6,159 nt of DNA from Oscillospiraceae bacterium (GCA_016286595.1 JAEETR010000164.1:1-6159); one strand, 5' to 3'; shown: positions 1 through 5,671, counted from the first letter of the stretch. The notes: generated by a model from the letters alone, not told the origin. Numbers and translations: made by a program.

Positions 1-506
1 AGAGCTGTCTCCGCGAACAGGAGGGACACGCCCTCCCGCCGGGAGTAGTCACACAGGGCCTCGTCGCCGGTCAGCCCGATGACCGACACGGGGCTAAATT
101 CATCCTCGTCTATGGGCACCACCAGATGCTTTTCGTCGCCGCTGACCTGCACCGTCACCACAGCGGTGCTCTCGTCGCAGTAGCTCTCCAGCACTCTGGC
201 GCTCCAGCCCTCACCATTTATCTCCGCATCCTGGGTGACGATGAGCTCCGCGGCCTCCTGAGGCATCTCACCCTTGTTGGGGTTGGCGTAAAGCTGTCGC
301 AGGCCGAAGATATTTGCCGCGTAGGCCGCGGCCCCCACGGCCAGAACAAGCGATGCTGCCAGGGCAAAAACAATAACTCTTTTCATCCTTTTGCGCGTTA
401 TCCTTTCCGGACTTTCCCGTATGCCGTCCGGGCAGAACTGAGCCGATTCGCTTATAAACCTGTCGTCAAGGCCATTCAGCGCCCTGGAGATTGTTTCCCG
501 CCTCAT
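1..506 (-). CDS. Probable membrane-anchored anti-sigma factor (DUF4179-like), partial at left edge
   Basis: The reading frame starts at the ATG at 506 and stays open to the window edge, giving 168 residues without a stop; the C-terminus is missing. Residues 1-40 are polar and probably cytoplasmic, ending in a basic stretch (RITRKRMKR, 35-43). One hydrophobic helix follows (about 44-64, VIVFALAASLVLAVGAAAYA). The rest is a polar, beta-rich probable extracytoplasmic domain (for example STAVVTVQVSGDEKHLVV, 113-130). This layout is typical of clostridial one-helix proteins encoded behind ECF sigma factors, which bind the sigma factor with the cytoplasmic N-terminus. The start overlaps the sigma factor stop as ATGA and is preceded by AAAGGAGGG (516-524), so translation is probably coupled. 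The anti-sigma role is inferred from layout and neighbour; no zinc-binding HxxxCxxC motif is visible, so it would not be a ZAS-type anti-sigma. Confidence 0.72.
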   Translation of the reverse strand, partial: MRRETISRALNGLDDRFISESAQFCPDGIRESPERITRKRMKRVIVFALAASLVLAVGAAAYAANIFGLRQLYANPNKGEMPQEAAELIVTQDAEINGEGWSARVLESYCDESTAVVTVQVSGDEKHLVVPIDEDEFSPVSVIGLTGDEALCDYSRREGVSLLFAETA

Positions 507-1060
507 ACAGGAAATCCCTCCTTTGTAAGATAGTTTTTCAGTTTTCCTCTGATTCTGAAAAGGCGGACGGCCAGGCTGTTGGCCGTGGTGCCGGCCATTT
601 TGGCTATGTCCTGTACCGAATCGGAGTACCAGTACCGCCGGGTGAAGATAAACCTGTCGGAGTAGCCAAGCTCGGCCAGAAAGTCGTTGATGGCCTTTGC
701 CAGCTCCCTTGCCTCTATCTCGTCCTCGACACTGCCGCTGTCGGGCAAATATTCCTCCAGTTCCTCCAGCGCCGCGTCATACTGGCTGTTCCGCTTCGCC
801 GCCGTGTTGGCGTGGTACCGGGCGGTGGCAAGATTGCGTGCAATTTTGCAAACGAAGGTGCGCAGCGGCGACGGACGGCTTGGCGGGATGACGTTCCACA
901 CCGCAAGATACGTGTCGTTGACGCACTCCTCGGCGTCCTGCACATTCCCAAGGATATTGCGTGCCACCCTCGATACGGCGGCGCCGTGCTTTCTGTCCAG
1001 CTCGGTGACGGCCTGCTCTGAGCGCTCAAAGAGCAGGTCTATGATTTTCTCGTCTGTCAT
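503..1060 (-). CDS. ECF-type RNA polymerase sigma factor (sigma-70 family)
   Basis: This 185-residue protein is of normal length for an ECF sigma factor, which directs RNA polymerase to a small regulon, often in response to envelope stress. Region 2 spans about 12-95 and contains the core-binding and -10-recognition stretch DAEECVNDTYLAVWNVIP (42-59), followed by TFVCKIARNLA (68-78). An acidic linker (about 97-120, LEELEEYLPD) leads to region 4 at about 125-180, where the helix-turn-helix VQDIAKMAGTTANSLAVRLF would contact the -35 element. The start at 1060 is supported by AGAGGTGA (1067-1074) six bases upstream. It is followed with an ATGA overlap by a membrane protein that probably holds it inactive. 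Such pairs usually autoregulate, which is not shown here. The target signal and regulon cannot be told from the sequence. Confidence 0.9.
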   Translation of the reverse strand: MTDEKIIDLLFERSEQAVTELDRKHGAAVSRVARNILGNVQDAEECVNDTYLAVWNVIPPSRPSPLRTFVCKIARNLATARYHANTAAKRNSQYDAALEELEEYLPDSGSVEDEIEARELAKAINDFLAELGYSDRFIFTRRYWYSDSVQDIAKMAGTTANSLAVRLFRIRGKLKNYLTKEGFPV

Positions 1061-1090
1061 GGCTTGTCACCTCTTTCCGCCTTCGCCTAT

Positions 1091-1118
1091 ATACTATGTT
1101 TTTCCGGCCTGATATTAA
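1091..1118 (-). promoter_or_regulatory. Possible promoter of the sigma/anti-sigma operon
   Basis: On the minus strand TTAATA (1113-1118) and TAGTAT (1091-1096) are separated by 16 bases and sit about 20 bases upstream of the sigma factor ribosome binding site. Both hexamers are imperfect matches to the housekeeping consensus. The AT-rich stretch 1113-1155 contains other candidates, such as CTGTCA and GATAAAAT, so the exact start is uncertain. If the sigma factor drives its own gene, the true promoter need not look like sigma-A. Confidence 0.25.
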
Positions 1119-1135
1119 CATAAAATTTGACAGGA

Positions 1136-1148
1136 GTGATTTTATCAC
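1136..1148. repeat. Small perfect inverted repeat GTGAT-TTT-ATCAC
   Basis: Five-base arms (1136-1140 and 1144-1148) flank three T residues in the AT-rich region upstream of the sigma factor gene. It could be an operator half-site pair or a chance palindrome. It has no adjacent T tract that would make it a terminator. Confidence 0.3.
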
Positions 1149-1181
1149 AAATAATTTGGCCGAAGAATGACACTGAAATAA

Positions 1182-1213
1182 AAAACGCAGGTACTGAAAA
1201 GTACCTGCGTTTT
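1182..1213 (-). terminator. Strong intrinsic terminator after jag (potentially bidirectional)
   Basis: A perfect 13-base inverted repeat (AAAACGCAGGTAC at 1182-1194 and its complement at 1201-1213) encloses a six-base loop. Read on the minus strand, the stem ends in TTTTTTATTT (into 1174), which is a good U tract, and it lies about 12 bases past the jag stop codon. It therefore ends the rpmH-rnpA-yidD-yidC-jag transcript and insulates the sigma factor operon downstream. On the plus strand it is followed by TTTTCTTACTTTT, so it might also stop antisense transcription. Confidence 0.9.
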
Positions 1214-1225
1214 CTTACTTTTAAC

Positions 1226-1894
1226 TTATGCCCACTCCCGGGTCCTGGGGGTCTCGGGCTTGGGGGGCCTTTCGTAGGCCACCACCACGTGGCGGTTGGG
1301 CTCGGTGCCGGTGGAGAAGGTGGTAACGCCCTCGAAGTCCTGCAGCGCGGCGTGGATGACGTGGCGCTCGTAGGCGTTCATGGGCTCCAGGGTGACGCTG
1401 CGGCGGTACTTGACCACCTTGTTGGCCACTTTGACGGCCAGCTGGGTCAGGGCGTCGGTGCGCTTGGCGCGGTAATTCTCCGCGTCTATGCTTATCTTGA
1501 CCCTGTCGTCCTTGTCGCGGTTCACCACGTAGTTGGACAGATGCTGGATGGCGTCCAGCGTCTCGCCCCGGCGGCCGATGATGGCGCCGGCGTGGGGACC
1601 GGAGAGAACGGCGCTGATGGAACCGTCTTCACCGACGCTGGTGCTTATCTCGGCGGTGACGCCCATGCGCTCGAAAAGACCGGTGAGGAACTGGGTGAGC
1701 TTCTCCTCGGGGGTGTCCATCTCCTCGTAGCTGACCTTGAGCACGGTGGGCTGGCCGCCTATGCCGAGGAAGCCGGAACGGCCCCGCTCGATTATCTCAA
1801 CGGATACCTCGTCTCTTTCCCGCCCCAGCTGCGCCAGAGCGGCGGCAAGGGCCTCTTCCTCGGTCTTGCCGGAGATCTGAATAGATTTTATCAT
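1226..1894 (-). CDS. jag: Jag/KhpB RNA-binding protein (SpoIIIJ-associated)
   Basis: A 222-residue protein with the three-part Jag architecture. The N-terminal Jag_N domain (about 1-55) carries the hallmark RGRSGFLGIGGQP (37-49). A KH domain (about 75-150) has its GxxG RNA-contact loop as GRRG (107-110, in AIIGRRGETLDAIQ). A C-terminal R3H domain (about 155-212) has the signature R177-x3-H181 in YERHVIH. In Gram-positive bacteria the protein (also KhpB/EloR) binds RNA, pairs with KhpA and affects cell elongation and division; the link to YidC/SpoIIIJ is by gene neighbourhood. It begins 46 bases after yidC; the ribosome binding site AGGAG lies 12 bases before the ATG, slightly far. The start is supported by the typical N-terminus MIKSIQISGKT. 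The last residues (PPKPETPRTREWA) are a short proline-rich tail. It is the last gene before the terminator. Confidence 0.95.
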   Translation of the reverse strand: MIKSIQISGKTEEEALAAALAQLGRERDEVSVEIIERGRSGFLGIGGQPTVLKVSYEEMDTPEEKLTQFLTGLFERMGVTAEISTSVGEDGSISAVLSGPHAGAIIGRRGETLDAIQHLSNYVVNRDKDDRVKISIDAENYRAKRTDALTQLAVKVANKVVKYRRSVTLEPMNAYERHVIHAALQDFEGVTTFSTGTEPNRHVVVAYERPPKPETPRTREWA

Positions 1895-1940
1895 AATTTA
1901 GTATAACTCCTGTTAAGTTGCTCCCGCGGGATAGTGAGGA

Positions 1941-3167
1941 TCAATCCTCTTCCTCCTCGGTCTCCCCGCCGTCGGGATCGGCAGGGGCGGTATCGCCGCC
2001 GCCGTATCTGTTGGGGTCGTAAGCCCTGCCGCGGGCATAGCGGCGCTGACCCACCCTCGAAGGATCCTCCTGGGGCTCCTCGCCGGGGGCGCGGTTCTTC
2101 TTCTCCCACTCGGCCGCCTTGACGGCCTGCTCCTCCCGGGCCTGAATCTGCTGCTTGCGTTTGGAGGTGCTGGGATTGACGGCAGTGGCGTTCTCGGAGC
2201 GCAGACGCTCGGTCTCCGCCCGCTTGGCCTCAAGCTCGGCCTCCCGCTCTCTGGCGGCGAAGTCGGCGGCCTGCACCTCTGCGGCCAGCGTCTTCATATA
2301 GTGTTTGGTGGTGAAGACGTCCTGAACGATACCCAGAACGGTGCCTATGAGCCAGTAAATGCTCAGTGCGGCGGGCATGATGAAGCCGAACCACAGCGTC
2401 ATGAGGGGCATCATGAAGAGCATGGCCTCCATGGTGTCGCCGCTGTTGGACGGACCGGTCACCTGCTCGTTGAGCTTCTTGGTGATGTGGTTTGAAAGAT
2501 AGGTGAACGCTACGGTTATCACGGGGATGAGGAACAGGCCCAGGCCCGGTCCCCACACGCTGGGGTCATGCCAGTCGGTGCGCCAGAAGAACTGCCAGTC
2601 GGGCACCTCTCCCAGGTTAACGCCCAGGAAATCGTAGTTGAGCTGCCGAAGACCCTGGACAGCCAGGTCCTTGAAGGCGCTCCAGTGCTCGGTGATGTAC
2701 TGGATCTGGGCGATCTCGGTGTAGCCGGCTCTGACCGAGTTGAAAAGCGCGCTGCCGTCCGACGCGTACAGAAGGTTGTACAGCAGGCCGCCCTTGGAAA
2801 GAAGGGCGGAGTCCACGCCCATCATGGTGGTGATGGGGCAGCGGATGGCGTAGTAAAGTGCGATGAGTATGGGAAAGGGGAGAAGACCCCAGATGCAGCC
2901 GCCGGCGGGGTTTATATTGTGCTCACGGTAGAGCTTCTGCGTCTCCTCATTCAGCTTCTGCTGGTTGCCGCCATGCTTCTTCTTCAGCTCGTTGAGCTGG
3001 GGCTGGATGAGCATGGTCTGTACCTGGCCTTTTTTCTGCTTCATGGAAAACGGAAGCAGTATCACTCTGACTATGATGGCGAACAGGATTATGGCCAGAC
3101 CGTAGTTTCCTATGAACTCGTAAAGCCACATTAGAAGCATGCCGAAAGGGCGTGCAATCTGTCTCAT
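1941..3167 (-). CDS. yidC: YidC/Oxa1/SpoIIIJ family membrane protein insertase
   Basis: This 408-residue protein inserts and folds inner-membrane proteins, alone or with SecYEG. Visible membrane segments are about 10-37, 90-109, 205-226 and a long hydrophobic stretch 247-283 that probably holds two helices, giving the five-helix Gram-positive core. The conserved positive residue in the hydrophilic groove is R34 (IIVRVILLPFSMKQ). The first cytoplasmic loop (about 42-85) is a charged coiled hairpin, and the second membrane segment has the typical GCIWGLLPFPILIALYYAI pattern. An extra segment of roughly 90 residues separates helices 2 and 3 and should be extracytoplasmic. There is no lipobox at the N-terminus, unlike Bacillus SpoIIIJ. 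The C-terminal 120 residues are a charged, Arg/Glu-rich helix followed by a disordered tail ending in GGETEEEED. GGGAG six bases upstream supports the start; yidD ends 24 bases before. Confidence 0.96.
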   Translation of the reverse strand: MRQIARPFGMLLMWLYEFIGNYGLAIILFAIIVRVILLPFSMKQKKGQVQTMLIQPQLNELKKKHGGNQQKLNEETQKLYREHNINPAGGCIWGLLPFPILIALYYAIRCPITTMMGVDSALLSKGGLLYNLLYASDGSALFNSVRAGYTEIAQIQYITEHWSAFKDLAVQGLRQLNYDFLGVNLGEVPDWQFFWRTDWHDPSVWGPGLGLFLIPVITVAFTYLSNHITKKLNEQVTGPSNSGDTMEAMLFMMPLMTLWFGFIMPAALSIYWLIGTVLGIVQDVFTTKHYMKTLAAEVQAADFAAREREAELEAKRAETERLRSENATAVNPSTSKRKQQIQAREEQAVKAAEWEKKNRAPGEEPQEDPSRVGQRRYARGRAYDPNRYGGGDTAPADPDGGETEEEED

Positions 3168-3191
3168 TAACGTCTCCCATCTGGCCGTGGG

Positions 3192-3413
3192 TCACGGCAC
3201 AGGATCATAAGGGTTGAAATTTGCCGGGGAATGAAAGGGATGACAGCGAAGAAGCCTTTTCACAGCCAGATACGAACCCTTTGCCGCGCCGTACTTCTCT
3301 ATGGCCTGCATGGCGTACACCGAGCAGGTGGGGATGAAGATGCAGCTTGGCCTCGTGTAGGGGGAGATGAACCGCCGGTAACACCTTATAAGAAATAAGA
3401 GGATCCTTTTCAT
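3192..3413 (-). CDS. yidD: YidD, membrane protein insertion efficiency factor
   Basis: A 73-residue protein, normal for this family, which helps YidC-dependent membrane insertion and attaches to the inner face of the membrane through its amphipathic N-terminus (MKRILLFLIRCYRRFISP). The core signature is visible: C24-x5-C30 in SCIFIPTCSVYA, then AIEKYGAAKGSYLAVKRLLR (37-56), then RCHPFH (56-61) and the ending YDPVP. Two details deviate from the usual family pattern as I know it: the CRFxPTCS motif reads CIFIPTCS, and the usual HPGGYDPVP ending carries a longer SPANFNPYDPVP. The start overlaps the rnpA stop as ATGA, so the two are translationally coupled. The gene always sits between rnpA and yidC in this operon type, which matches its role. 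Confidence 0.93.
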   Translation of the reverse strand: MKRILLFLIRCYRRFISPYTRPSCIFIPTCSVYAMQAIEKYGAAKGSYLAVKRLLRCHPFHSPANFNPYDPVP

Positions 3414-3745
3414 TTCAAGATACCCATAGACCCGGCAAGGCGCAGAAAGTCCTCCTCCATCTGGGAGTAGGACGCGCCTGCGGCGCTGTGACGGGCCACG
3501 GCCACGATGTCATAGCCCGGCTTGAAGCGGGCTTCGTTGGTGCGGTATATCTCTCTTATGCGGCGGCGGATGCGGTTGCGGCCCACGGCGCCCGCCAGCT
3601 TCGCGCTGACGGTGATGCCCAGCCTGTTCCCGGCAGAGCCGTTTCCCCTGCAATAGAGCACGAGCGTTTTAGCCCCCGCGCTGCGCCCTTTCGAGTAAAG
3701 GCGGCGGAAGGAGCGGTTCGATTTCAGCGACTGCGAAAAGAGCAT
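3410..3745 (-). CDS. rnpA: RNase P protein component
   Basis: This 111-residue basic protein binds the RNase P RNA and assists removal of 5' leaders from pre-tRNAs. The N-terminal part has the usual F-x2-LYSKG pattern (FRRLYSKGRSAGAKTLVLY, 13-31) forming the central cleft. The RNR signature is R56-N57-R58 followed by IRRRIREIYR (59-68), which contacts the RNA. The region GYDIVAVAR (77-85) matches the conserved D-x-V strand. Length is within the family range. The start at 3745 has only a weak ribosome binding site (AGG about nine bases upstream), but the N-terminus aligns well with the family and no better in-frame ATG is seen. It lies 37 bases after rpmH and overlaps yidD by four bases. Pairing a ribosomal protein with RNase P protein in one transcript is ancestral in bacteria. 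Confidence 0.95.
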   Translation of the reverse strand: MLFSQSLKSNRSFRRLYSKGRSAGAKTLVLYCRGNGSAGNRLGITVSAKLAGAVGRNRIRRRIREIYRTNEARFKPGYDIVAVARHSAAGASYSQMEEDFLRLAGSMGILK

Positions 3746-3782
3746 AGCTTTACGCCTGCCGTCATTCCGTCGGGACGAGCTC

Positions 3783-3917
3783 TCAGTAAGTGAGTTTAGC
3801 TCTGCCCTTCGCTCTGCGGCGGGCCAGGACCTTGCGGCCGTTGCGGGTGGCCATTCTCTTGCGGAAGCCGTGCTCCTTGGAGCGCTGAAGCTTCTTGGGC
3901 TGGTAAGTTCTCTTCAT
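3783..3917 (-). CDS. rpmH: 50S ribosomal protein L34
   Basis: A 44-codon gene that is easily missed because of its size. The protein is the standard very basic L34: it begins [18 protein letters not shown], continues with [20 protein letters not shown], and ends RAKLTY. These are the family's near-invariant blocks, and the length is the usual 44 residues. L34 is a late-assembling component of the large ribosomal subunit. The start has an excellent ribosome binding site, AGGAGGTG, about six bases before the ATG. It is the first gene of the five-gene operon, behind a strong promoter and a structured leader. Confidence 0.98.
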   Translation of the reverse strand: MKRTYQPKKLQRSKEHGFRKRMATRNGRKVLARRRAKGRAKLTY

Positions 3918-3961
3918 TTTTTACACCTCCTGATTTGTGCATTGATCATTACTGCTTATAC

Positions 3962-4023
3962 TCAACATCGGCGGGTCTTGCCCTTGCCGAAGCAGTTGAC
4001 GAAATGCGTGCGCCTTGCGACGC
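3962..4023 (-). promoter_or_regulatory. Structured 5' leader of the rpmH operon (two hairpins)
   Basis: Between the expected transcription start (about 4028) and rpmH lie roughly 110 bases. On the minus strand the first hairpin (4023-4006) pairs GCGT with ACGC and CGC with GCG around a three-base loop, with one bulged base. The second (3999-3962) is nested: TCAAC pairs with GTTGA, TCGGC with GCCGA and GGG with CCC, enclosing CAAGA, with internal unpaired bases. Neither is followed by a T run, so they are not terminators. They could stabilise the mRNA, control L34 translation or be without function; I know no named leader family that matches. Confidence 0.45.
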
Positions 4024-4034
4024 GTAAAACACAT

Positions 4035-4062
4035 TTTATACCGAAAAGCACCCCTGTGTCAA
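4035..4062 (-). promoter_or_regulatory. Sigma-A promoter of the rpmH-rnpA-yidD-yidC-jag operon
   Basis: On the minus strand TTGACA (4057-4062, a perfect -35) is followed after 16 bases by TATAAA (4035-4040, read on as TATAAAAT). This is close to consensus and is expected to be strong, as suits a ribosomal protein gene. The predicted start near 4028 leaves a leader of about 110 bases before rpmH. Confidence 0.85.
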
Positions 4063-4139
4063 TAGTAAAAGGGAGGATTGTACAGTATCCGCAGGGGAAC
4101 CGGCGCGTTTTTCCCGCAGTTTGACGTGCCCCTTCGCTA

Positions 4140-4168
4140 TTGCGTCCGATTTCGTTTTGTGATATGAT
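4140..4168 (+). promoter_or_regulatory. Promoter of the decarboxylase operon
   Basis: TTGCGT (4140-4145) and TATGAT (4163-4168) are separated by exactly 17 bases, a good sigma-A arrangement with four of six and five of six consensus matches. It diverges from the rpmH promoter, with about 77 bases between the two -35 boxes. Transcription would start near 4175, leaving a leader of about 80 bases ahead of oadA. Confidence 0.72.
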
Positions 4169-4176
4169 GTATCATA
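4163..4176. repeat. Perfect inverted repeat over the -10 box of the decarboxylase promoter
   Basis: TATGAT-GT-ATCATA is a perfect six-base inverted repeat with a two-base centre. Its left arm is the -10 hexamer itself, and its right arm covers the expected transcription start. A repressor dimer bound here would block the promoter, so an operator role is possible, but a -10 box can form such a palindrome by chance. Confidence 0.4.
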
Positions 4177-4214
4177 GATAAAAAGGGCTTTTCAAAAGCG
4201 AAAAATCTTAAACG

Positions 4215-4235
4215 ACGGCGCCGACGCGCCGTTTT
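4215..4235 (+). terminator. Terminator-like hairpin in the oadA leader (possible attenuator)
   Basis: ACGGCGC (4215-4221) pairs perfectly with GCGCCGT (4226-4232) around the loop CGAC and is followed by TTT then C. The stem is very GC-rich, but the T run is short, so termination would be partial at best. It stands five bases before the oadA ribosome binding site (GGGAGG, 4240-4245). A weaker stem, GCTTT/AAAGC (4187-4199), lies just upstream. It may act as an attenuator or simply as leader structure. Confidence 0.4.
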
Positions 4236-4254
4236 CATCGGGAGGACACTCAAT

Positions 4255-5652
4255 ATGAAAGTTCAATTCACCGAGACCGTCCTGAGAGACGCCAACCAGT
4301 CTCTCATGGCCACGCGTCTGCCCTATGCCGACTTCGCGGACATCCTTTCCACCATGGACAAGGCGGGCTATTACTCCGTGGAGTGCTGGGGCGGAGCCAC
4401 CTTCGATTCCTGCCTGCGCTACCTGAACGAGGACCCCTGGGAGAGGCTGAGAAAGATCCGCCAGGCCATGCCCAACACCCGCCTGCAGATGCTCCTTCGC
4501 GGTCAGAACCTGCTGGGATACAAGCACTATCACGACGACGTGGTGGAGAAGTTCGTGGAGCTGTCCATCAAGAACGGCATCGACGTGATCCGCATCTTCG
4601 ACGCTCTCAACGACTTCCGCAACATCAGGACCGCCCTTGAGGCCACCAAGAAGTACGGCAACGAGCGGACCATCGCCTCCGGCTGCATATCCTACACCCA
4701 GAGCCCGGTCCATACCGTGGCCAAGTACATAGAGATGTGCAAGGAGCTCAAGAGCATGGGCTTCGACACCATATGCTTCAAGGATATGGCCGGCACCATG
4801 AGCCCCAACGAGGCGGAGAACCTCATCAAGGGCGTGAAGGACGCCCTGAGTGACACCACCCTCATCCTGCACACCCACTGCACCACCGGCATGGCCTACA
4901 TGACGCTGACCAAGGCCGTGGCGTGCGGCATCGACGTTATCGACACCGCCACCTCCTGCTTCTCCAACGGCACCAGCCAGGCCGCCACCGAGACCATGTT
5001 CTACGCTCTGCAGCAGTACGGCATCGAGACGGGCCTTGACGAGAAGGTCATCAACGCCGTCAACGATTTCTTCAAGCCCGTAAAGGACAAATATACCTCC
5101 AACGGCATGATAAGCCCCAAGAGCATGGCCACCGACTCCCAGGCTCTCGTGTACAAGGTGCCCGGCGGCATGCTCTCCAACATGATCGCCAACCTCAAGG
5201 ACATGAACGCCATGGACAAGTTCGACGAGGCCCTGCTGGAGATACCCGGCGTCCGCGCCGACCTGGGTTATCCTCCGCTGGTGACCCCCATGAGCCAGAT
5301 GGTGGGCAATCAGGCCGTGACCAACATCCTTATGGGCGAGCGGTACAAGGCCGTGTCCAACGAGGTCAAGGCCTACATCCGCGGCGAGTACGGCGTGGCC
5401 CCCGCCCCCGTGTCCGCCGAGCTGCAGAAAAAGATCCTGGGCGAGGGCGGTCAGCCCATCGACTGCCGCATAGAGGACGAGAAGCGCACCGGCCAGGAGT
5501 TTGCCGACGCCAAAGCCGCCCTGGGCGATCTTGCCCGCACCGAAGAGGATATAATGAGCTACATCTGCTTCCCCCAGCAGGCCGAGAAGTTCCTGAAGGA
5601 TCGTCAGGCCGCCGAGGAGAAGAGAGTCAAGTACACGATAGTCGAGGCCTGA
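4255..5652 (+). CDS. oadA: Carboxyltransferase subunit of a biotin-dependent decarboxylase (oxaloacetate decarboxylase alpha / PycB type)
   Basis: A 465-residue carboxyltransferase that moves the carboxyl group from oxaloacetate to protein-bound biotin, releasing pyruvate, or the reverse. The TIM-barrel (about 1-290) begins with the metal- and substrate-site motif LRDANQSLMATR (10-21; D12 a likely metal ligand), where the family usually has LRDAHQS. K176 in CFKDMAG is the expected carbamylated metal-binding lysine, and H207/H209 in HTHCTTG complete the site. SNGTSQAATE (237-246) is the conserved Thr-containing active-site loop. The PYC_OADA domain follows (about 290-450), with VTPMSQMVGNQAV (343-355). 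The protein ends there: the C-terminal biotinyl domain of fused OadA proteins is absent, matching the separate carrier gene two genes downstream. GGGAGG nine bases before the ATG supports the start. The neighbours favour a Na+-pumping oxaloacetate decarboxylase; a transcarboxylase 5S subunit or pyruvate carboxylase B subunit is less likely. Confidence 0.9.
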   Translation: MKVQFTETVLRDANQSLMATRLPYADFADILSTMDKAGYYSVECWGGATFDSCLRYLNEDPWERLRKIRQAMPNTRLQMLLRGQNLLGYKHYHDDVVEKFVELSIKNGIDVIRIFDALNDFRNIRTALEATKKYGNERTIASGCISYTQSPVHTVAKYIEMCKELKSMGFDTICFKDMAGTMSPNEAENLIKGVKDALSDTTLILHTHCTTGMAYMTLTKAVACGIDVIDTATSCFSNGTSQAATETMFYALQQYGIETGLDEKVINAVNDFFKPVKDKYTSNGMISPKSMATDSQALVYKVPGGMLSNMIANLKDMNAMDKFDEALLEIPGVRADLGYPPLVTPMSQMVGNQAVTNILMGERYKAVSNEVKAYIRGEYGVAPAPVSAELQKKILGEGGQPIDCRIEDEKRTGQEFADAKAALGDLARTEEDIMSYICFPQQAEKFLKDRQAAEEKRVKYTIVEA

Positions 5653-5671
5653 AACGAAGGGAGGCTATGAT

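Noticed and set aside
126..1112. Plus-strand open frames opposite the sigma and anti-sigma genes
   Set aside because: The minus-strand frames carry the sigma-70 motifs, ribosome binding sites and ATGA coupling; the plus-strand frames show none.
1127..1906. Long plus-strand open frame opposite jag (259 codons)
   Set aside because: Antisense to jag, which has clear KH and R3H motifs; the product is a Gly/Val/Leu-rich shadow, and it runs through the intrinsic terminator.
1922..1931. Palindrome TCCCGCGGGA between yidC and jag
   Set aside because: Ten bases with no loop and no T run; in GC-rich DNA this is readily explained by chance.
2568..3134. Plus-strand open frame opposite yidC (188 codons)
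   Set aside because: Antisense shadow of the YidC coding region; no recognisable domain.
4091..4117. Imperfect hairpin between the two divergent promoters
   Set aside because: GGGAA/TTCCC arms with an 11-base loop and mismatches; not transcribed from either predicted promoter, so an RNA role is unlikely.
3918..4254. Replication origin next to rpmH
   Set aside because: The rpmH neighbourhood often holds oriC, but I see no cluster of DnaA boxes (TTATCCACA-like), no dnaA, and only two ordinary divergent promoters.
4192..4878. Long minus-strand open frame opposite oadA (228 codons)
   Set aside because: It lies wholly antisense to a strongly recognisable carboxyltransferase, and its composition (Val, Leu, His, Gly-rich) is what a GC-rich coding strand gives in reverse. 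No supporting ribosome binding site.
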